NCBI RefSeq assembly: GCF_004362895.1
Contig: NZ_SNXI01000012.1
Span: 1 to 64,000 of the forward strand
DNA length: 64,000 nt
Direction: 5' to 3'
Origin: Idiomarina aquatica
GTDB taxonomy: Bacteria > Pseudomonadota > Gammaproteobacteria > Enterobacterales > Alteromonadaceae
Part shown: one piece after another, positions 60,567-64,000 of the stretch
Position numbering within the stretch: position 1 is the stretch's first letter
Layout: the number at the start of each line of letters is the position of its first letter
The notes under the pieces: model-generated
What the model saw: the letters and a program-made list of their open reading frames with translations, nothing else
The model's database searches: none
Told to the model about the DNA's origin: nothing
Made by a program: the position numbers and the translations under genes

Positions 60567-62373
60567 CAGCGTACAGCACGTCATCAGCACGCTTATAGAG
60601 TCGCTCGAAGGTATCATCGGCAGTCGCTTCGGCAAAGCCCATCGAAAAGGTTACCCGATAATCTCTGGGCAATCCTTTGATTTCAACCTCGTTCATACGA
60701 TTAAGAATGCGTGAAAAAATCAGTTCGGCATCATTTTCTGACGCATCGAATAACACTAATAACCACTCTTCTCCGCCCATGCGGCCGAAATGGTCCTGCC
60801 GTCGCAAACATTCCTGTGTAACATCCGCGAACCGCTTGAGTACGGCATCGCCTACGTCATGCCCAAAGGAATCATTGACCTGTTTAAAGTAATCAAAATC
60901 AATAATAGCCAATGCCAGTGCGGCCTTATTCTGACGAACTTGCTCAAGACCCAATTTACAATGGCGAACAACCGCGCGGCGATTCGGTGCTCCGGTTAAA
61001 TCGTCTTTAAGTGCTAACTCTGCATAGCGGCGTCTGGAGCGCATTTGTTGGTACAAAAAGTAACTGATCAATAGCACAATGGCAGCCCCTGAAAACAACA
61101 GCCACAGCATCAGGTAATTGGATGTCTGCTGTTCCTGTAATTGCAGTTGTTGTAGCTGGTTTTCCTTTTGCAGCAACTCATTGGTTGCCTCCTGCTCGCG
61201 GATTTCCAGGCGTACCATAATTTCCTGTATTTGCTTGTTTTGCACTTCAGCCTGACGCTCAAGCAAATAATCAACGGACGTCTTGTAGGCCTGCAATGCT
61301 AGCTCGGCGTTACCCTGTTGCTGATGATAGTCGGAAATAATTTCATATAGTCGTTGCTTCAGGGTTACGTCTTGCAGCGTGTTAATAAGCGACTGCGTGG
61401 TGTCAATAACACCTTTTGCCGATGCTAATCGTGCCTCGGCCAATAAAATCTCTGCTTTCAGTAGCAGCGACTGTGCTTCCATTGGATGAGCTGCGGCATC
61501 GCGAAAGTCGGGTAGGGTTTTATCCAGTAAGGTTAGAGCAATATCATTATTGCCTTGCTGATGTTCTATTTCTGCCAGTCGCATTTGGGCGTATGCGACA
61601 CCCAGGCCGTCATTGATACTGCGACTGGTTTGCAGTGCTTGCTCAAAAAATTCACGTGCTTGCGAAAGTTCTCCTGTCCGGGCATAGGCACGGGCCAGAT
61701 TGTATTCTGCCACCGAACGATCCCAGGCACCGAGTGAATCCCTTGCTATTTCGTAAGCATCCCGAATGTGTTCTAAGGCGATCCCCGTGGCTCCAACATC
61801 CAGATAAATGGCACCAATCAGACTATGAAACTCAAGTTGCAGGCGCGGCAAATCGGAACGCTGTTCGGCTTCTAGTGACTCCAGTATTTCCAGTGCGCGG
61901 GCAACGTCACCTGAATCGTGAAAGACCTGCGCCTCAAGTATCTCAGCCTCTATAAATAGGTTGTTATTGCCACTAGCTTTAGCTGCTTCTACGGCGTAGG
62001 CGGCACTTGCTGCAGCGCGGTTTAAAATGCTCCGTTGTAAAAAGTACCAGCCCTGGTTAATACGCAATAACGCGGTAGCTACGGGGTCATCAGCAATATT
62101 TGCAAAGCGAAGCCCTTCCTCGATAGTAGACTGAACTTGATCCTCATTACCGGAATAGCGCAGCGCTTCGGCGCGCAGGGCGTAGGCCATAGCTAATTTG
62201 GAAAAATCACGCTGACTGTCGTAGGTTTCTATCCACTGCTGGCTGGTTTCTAACCATTTGTCGGGGTCACTACTGGCATCAATCCGCCATTGCTGCCACG
62301 GCTCAGATGCCAGACCGGGTAGGCTGGAGAGCAAAAAACTTAAAATGATGAGAGCGCGAAATGTCAGCTTCAC
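60505..62373 (-). CDS. TPR-repeat membrane protein with GGDEF domain
   Basis: A 622-aa protein: signal peptide (about 1-22), then about 350 periplasmic residues of tetratricopeptide-like repeats, a coiled coil (about 365-410), one membrane helix (about 415-437) and a cytoplasmic GGDEF domain. The catalytic motif reads GGEEW (about 534), not GGDEF or GGEEF, so cyclase activity is likely but unproven. DYFKQVNDSFGHDVGDAVL is normal. It is convergent with and overlaps the agmatine deiminase gene. Confidence 0.87.
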   Translation of the reverse strand: MKLTFRALIILSFLLSSLPGLASEPWQQWRIDASSDPDKWLETSQQWIETYDSQRDFSKLAMAYALRAEALRYSGNEDQVQSTIEEGLRFANIADDPVATALLRINQGWYFLQRSILNRAAASAAYAVEAAKASGNNNLFIEAEILEAQVFHDSGDVARALEILESLEAEQRSDLPRLQLEFHSLIGAIYLDVGATGIALEHIRDAYEIARDSLGAWDRSVAEYNLARAYARTGELSQAREFFEQALQTSRSINDGLGVAYAQMRLAEIEHQQGNNDIALTLLDKTLPDFRDAAAHPMEAQSLLLKAEILLAEARLASAKGVIDTTQSLINTLQDVTLKQRLYEIISDYHQQQGNAELALQAYKTSVDYLLERQAEVQNKQIQEIMVRLEIREQEATNELLQKENQLQQLQLQEQQTSNYLMLWLLFSGAAIVLLISYFLYQQMRSRRRYAELALKDDLTGAPNRRAVVRHCKLGLEQVRQNKAALALAIIDFDYFKQVNDSFGHDVGDAVLKRFADVTQECLRRQDHFGRMGGEEWLLVLFDASENDAELIFSRILNRMNEVEIKGLPRDYRVTFSMGFAEATADDTFERLYKRADDVLYAAKERGRQRLQIAPLPPAQNG

Positions 62374-62433
62374 GATTTACTCATATAACAGGTTATAAAG
62401 TGAGTGTATTACAACGATCGCAGCTTGTCCCTA

Positions 62434-63159
62434 TCAGTTTTTACCAGCAACACTAAAAACCACGCTTAAACGCGCTTCGATCTCTTGCGCTCCAGGTAGT
62501 GACGGGGATTTAGAGCGACTATCCATAGCTGCCATTTCGAACATTACCGGACGCGCCATAGATTGCTCCTGGACGCTCATCACGGATACGATCTCGAGTC
62601 CTGCTGTAGTGGCGATAAACTCGGCCTTGCTACGGGCATTTTCGAAGGCCTTTTGTAATGCTTGTTGATACAGCTGTTGCTGGTCTGATACTTCAAAACG
62701 CACCTGGCCGACGCGGGTCACACCCTGTGCAATGGCTAAATCGATAATTTGATCGTATAGCGCTAAACTGGGCAGCGTAACATCGATATTTCGGCTTACT
62801 ATAAAGCCACTTTGTTCGCGCTTGCCATCGTTATCCGTCTCGTATTGGGGATAAATACTGAGCTGGAATGACTGAATATTATCGCGCGGAATATCGCGAT
62901 CGAGTAAATCATCGATTAAGCGCGTGGTATATTGGTCAACCTGGGTTTTTAATGCGCTAAGTTTGTTACCGCGCTGTTCGATAGCGAAGCTTATCGAGGC
63001 TTGGTCAGGTACCGCACTTACGCTGGCTGCCCCGGTAACGCTGATACCTGATTGCTGGCCACGATCAAAAGTTTGGCCGTACGCAGTAAACGACATAAGC
63101 AATGCTAAACCGACCGTTAGCAACAGGGTAGGTTTCCAAAATGGATCGGAGTGTTTCAT
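62434..63159 (-). CDS. SIMPL domain (DUF541) periplasmic protein
   Basis: A 241-aa exported protein (signal peptide ending about TAYG) with a SIMPL/DUF541 domain covering about 35-235. It has the family-typical ISVTGAASVSAVPDQASISF start of the mature part and KAFENARSKAEFIATTAGL near 170. E. coli relative YggE is linked to oxidative stress, but no enzyme activity is known. It is divergent from recX. Confidence 0.88.
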   Translation of the reverse strand: MKHSDPFWKPTLLLTVGLALLMSFTAYGQTFDRGQQSGISVTGAASVSAVPDQASISFAIEQRGNKLSALKTQVDQYTTRLIDDLLDRDIPRDNIQSFQLSIYPQYETDNDGKREQSGFIVSRNIDVTLPSLALYDQIIDLAIAQGVTRVGQVRFEVSDQQQLYQQALQKAFENARSKAEFIATTAGLEIVSVMSVQEQSMARPVMFEMAAMDSRSKSPSLPGAQEIEARLSVVFSVAGKN

Positions 63160-63209
63160 TATTATGCTTTACCTAAGGTCTGCCGAATTTGCCAAATTGG
63201 AGTCACTAC

Positions 63210-63698
63210 ATGGATAAAAGTTCCACAATGGGCGAAAAAAGCGAACAAGAACAACGACAAACACTAAAAGATAGTGCGTTTAGATTACTGGCTCGGCGCG
63301 AACACAGCCAATTTGAGTTGCGCCAAAAATTGGCGCAAAAAGGCTGGCCTAAAAGCTGGATTGTGGAACTGGTTAATTGGCTGGCCGAAGAGGGTTGGCA
63401 AAGCGATGAACGGTTTGCGCAAAGCTTTGTTCGAGACAAACTCATGCAGCGTCAGGGGCGCTTGAAAATTATTGCGCAGGCAACCCAACAACGCGGGCTT
63501 GATAGAGAATTGTTGGAGCAGGTACTGGCTCAACACGAAGTAGACTGGCGTTCGCAGTGTCGTGAGGTGCATGCCCGTAAATTCGGCGAACAACCGCCCG
63601 AAGATAAAAAACAATGGGCTAAACGGGTTCGCTATTTACAGCAACGGGGTTTTAACAGCGATGAAATTTTTGCCGTATTAGGCGAGCTCGAGCGCTAG
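63210..63698 (+). CDS. recX: Regulatory protein RecX
   Basis: Binds RecA filaments and limits their growth. The product is a 162-aa protein of three-helix repeats, with RREHSQFELRQKLAQKGW and WLAEEGWQSDERFAQSFV visible in the first half. The frame is open from 63189, but the ATG at 63210 has GGAG seven bases upstream. It is followed by alaS, the usual order, but recA is not upstream: a divergent SIMPL gene occupies that place. Confidence 0.92.
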   Translation: MDKSSTMGEKSEQEQRQTLKDSAFRLLARREHSQFELRQKLAQKGWPKSWIVELVNWLAEEGWQSDERFAQSFVRDKLMQRQGRLKIIAQATQQRGLDRELLEQVLAQHEVDWRSQCREVHARKFGEQPPEDKKQWAKRVRYLQQRGFNSDEIFAVLGELER

Positions 63699-63782
63699 GC
63701 GTAGGATTCTGTTCATGCTAATCTTACGCGTATATTTTGATTGAAATTCGCCCGTGGCGGCAAACGTTCTATAGGATCTTAA

Positions 63783-64000
<218 letters not shown>

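Overview
This window is ordinary, gene-dense bacterial chromosome from a gammaproteobacterium. It most likely comes from the marine Alteromonadales, possibly an Idiomarina-like lineage, but that family-level placement is inference. The evidence is the enterobacteria/Vibrio-like gene order (rnt next to motY; rsxABCDGE-nth; tesA divergent from ybbA-ybbP; trp operon near yciB, yciI, rnm, yciO and rluB), the sodium-type flagellar gene motY, and the fused trpCF. Base composition looks moderate and even. No prophage, IS transposase, CRISPR array or rRNA operon was seen.

Layout. 1-7.8 kb: rnt, motY behind a sigma-28 promoter, then the leftward electron-transport operon rsxABCDGE ending in nth. 7.9-9.7 kb: a PAP2 phosphatase, a glycosyltransferase whose frame ends inside a tRNA gene, and two tRNA-Asn genes. 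9.7-10.45 kb: a non-coding stretch with DnaA boxes, an IHF-type site and an AT-rich block. 10.4-19.1 kb: aminotransferase, MATE pump, uvrB, two small membrane proteins, glutathione-dependent formaldehyde detoxification (fghA, adhC, LysR), two tRNA-Val. 19.3-22.0 kb: gltX, a beta carbonic anhydrase, tRNA-Ala and three tRNA-Glu. 22.0-22.56 kb: a non-coding mosaic of nested inverted repeats bounded by REP-like hairpins, the most unusual piece of the window. 22.5-29.4 kb: tesA, ybbA-ybbP, yfcH, and a pair of PLP enzymes for D- and L-hydroxy amino acids. 29.4-38.5 kb: small lipoprotein, a decayed hydrolase, DsbA homologue, unknown membrane proteins, diguanylate cyclase, methyltransferase, sulP-usp-patatin operon, PAS chemoreceptor with a sigma-28 promoter. 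38.8-43.4 kb: exported KatG, MgtC/DUF4010 protein, hydrolase. 43.4-51.2 kb: trpEGDCFBA with a complete leader peptide and attenuator, followed by yciB and yciI. 51.3-64 kb: S10 peptidase, AsmA-like protein, FadH-type reductase, rnm, yciO, scpA-scpB-rluB, agmatine deiminase, TPR-GGDEF protein, SIMPL protein, recX and the start of alaS.

Functional links. RsxA-E/G form one ion-coupled membrane complex. MotY and the PAS chemoreceptor both carry sigma-28 promoters and so probably belong to one flagellar regulon. FghA and AdhC are consecutive steps of formaldehyde oxidation. The trp genes overlap or abut and are controlled by transcription attenuation. ScpA and ScpB act together in chromosome condensation. 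The main discovery candidates are the REP-bounded double inverted repeat (22019-22559), the DnaA-box/IHF locus (9949-10140), and a start-site-masking hairpin before a DUF2061 gene (15231-15262).
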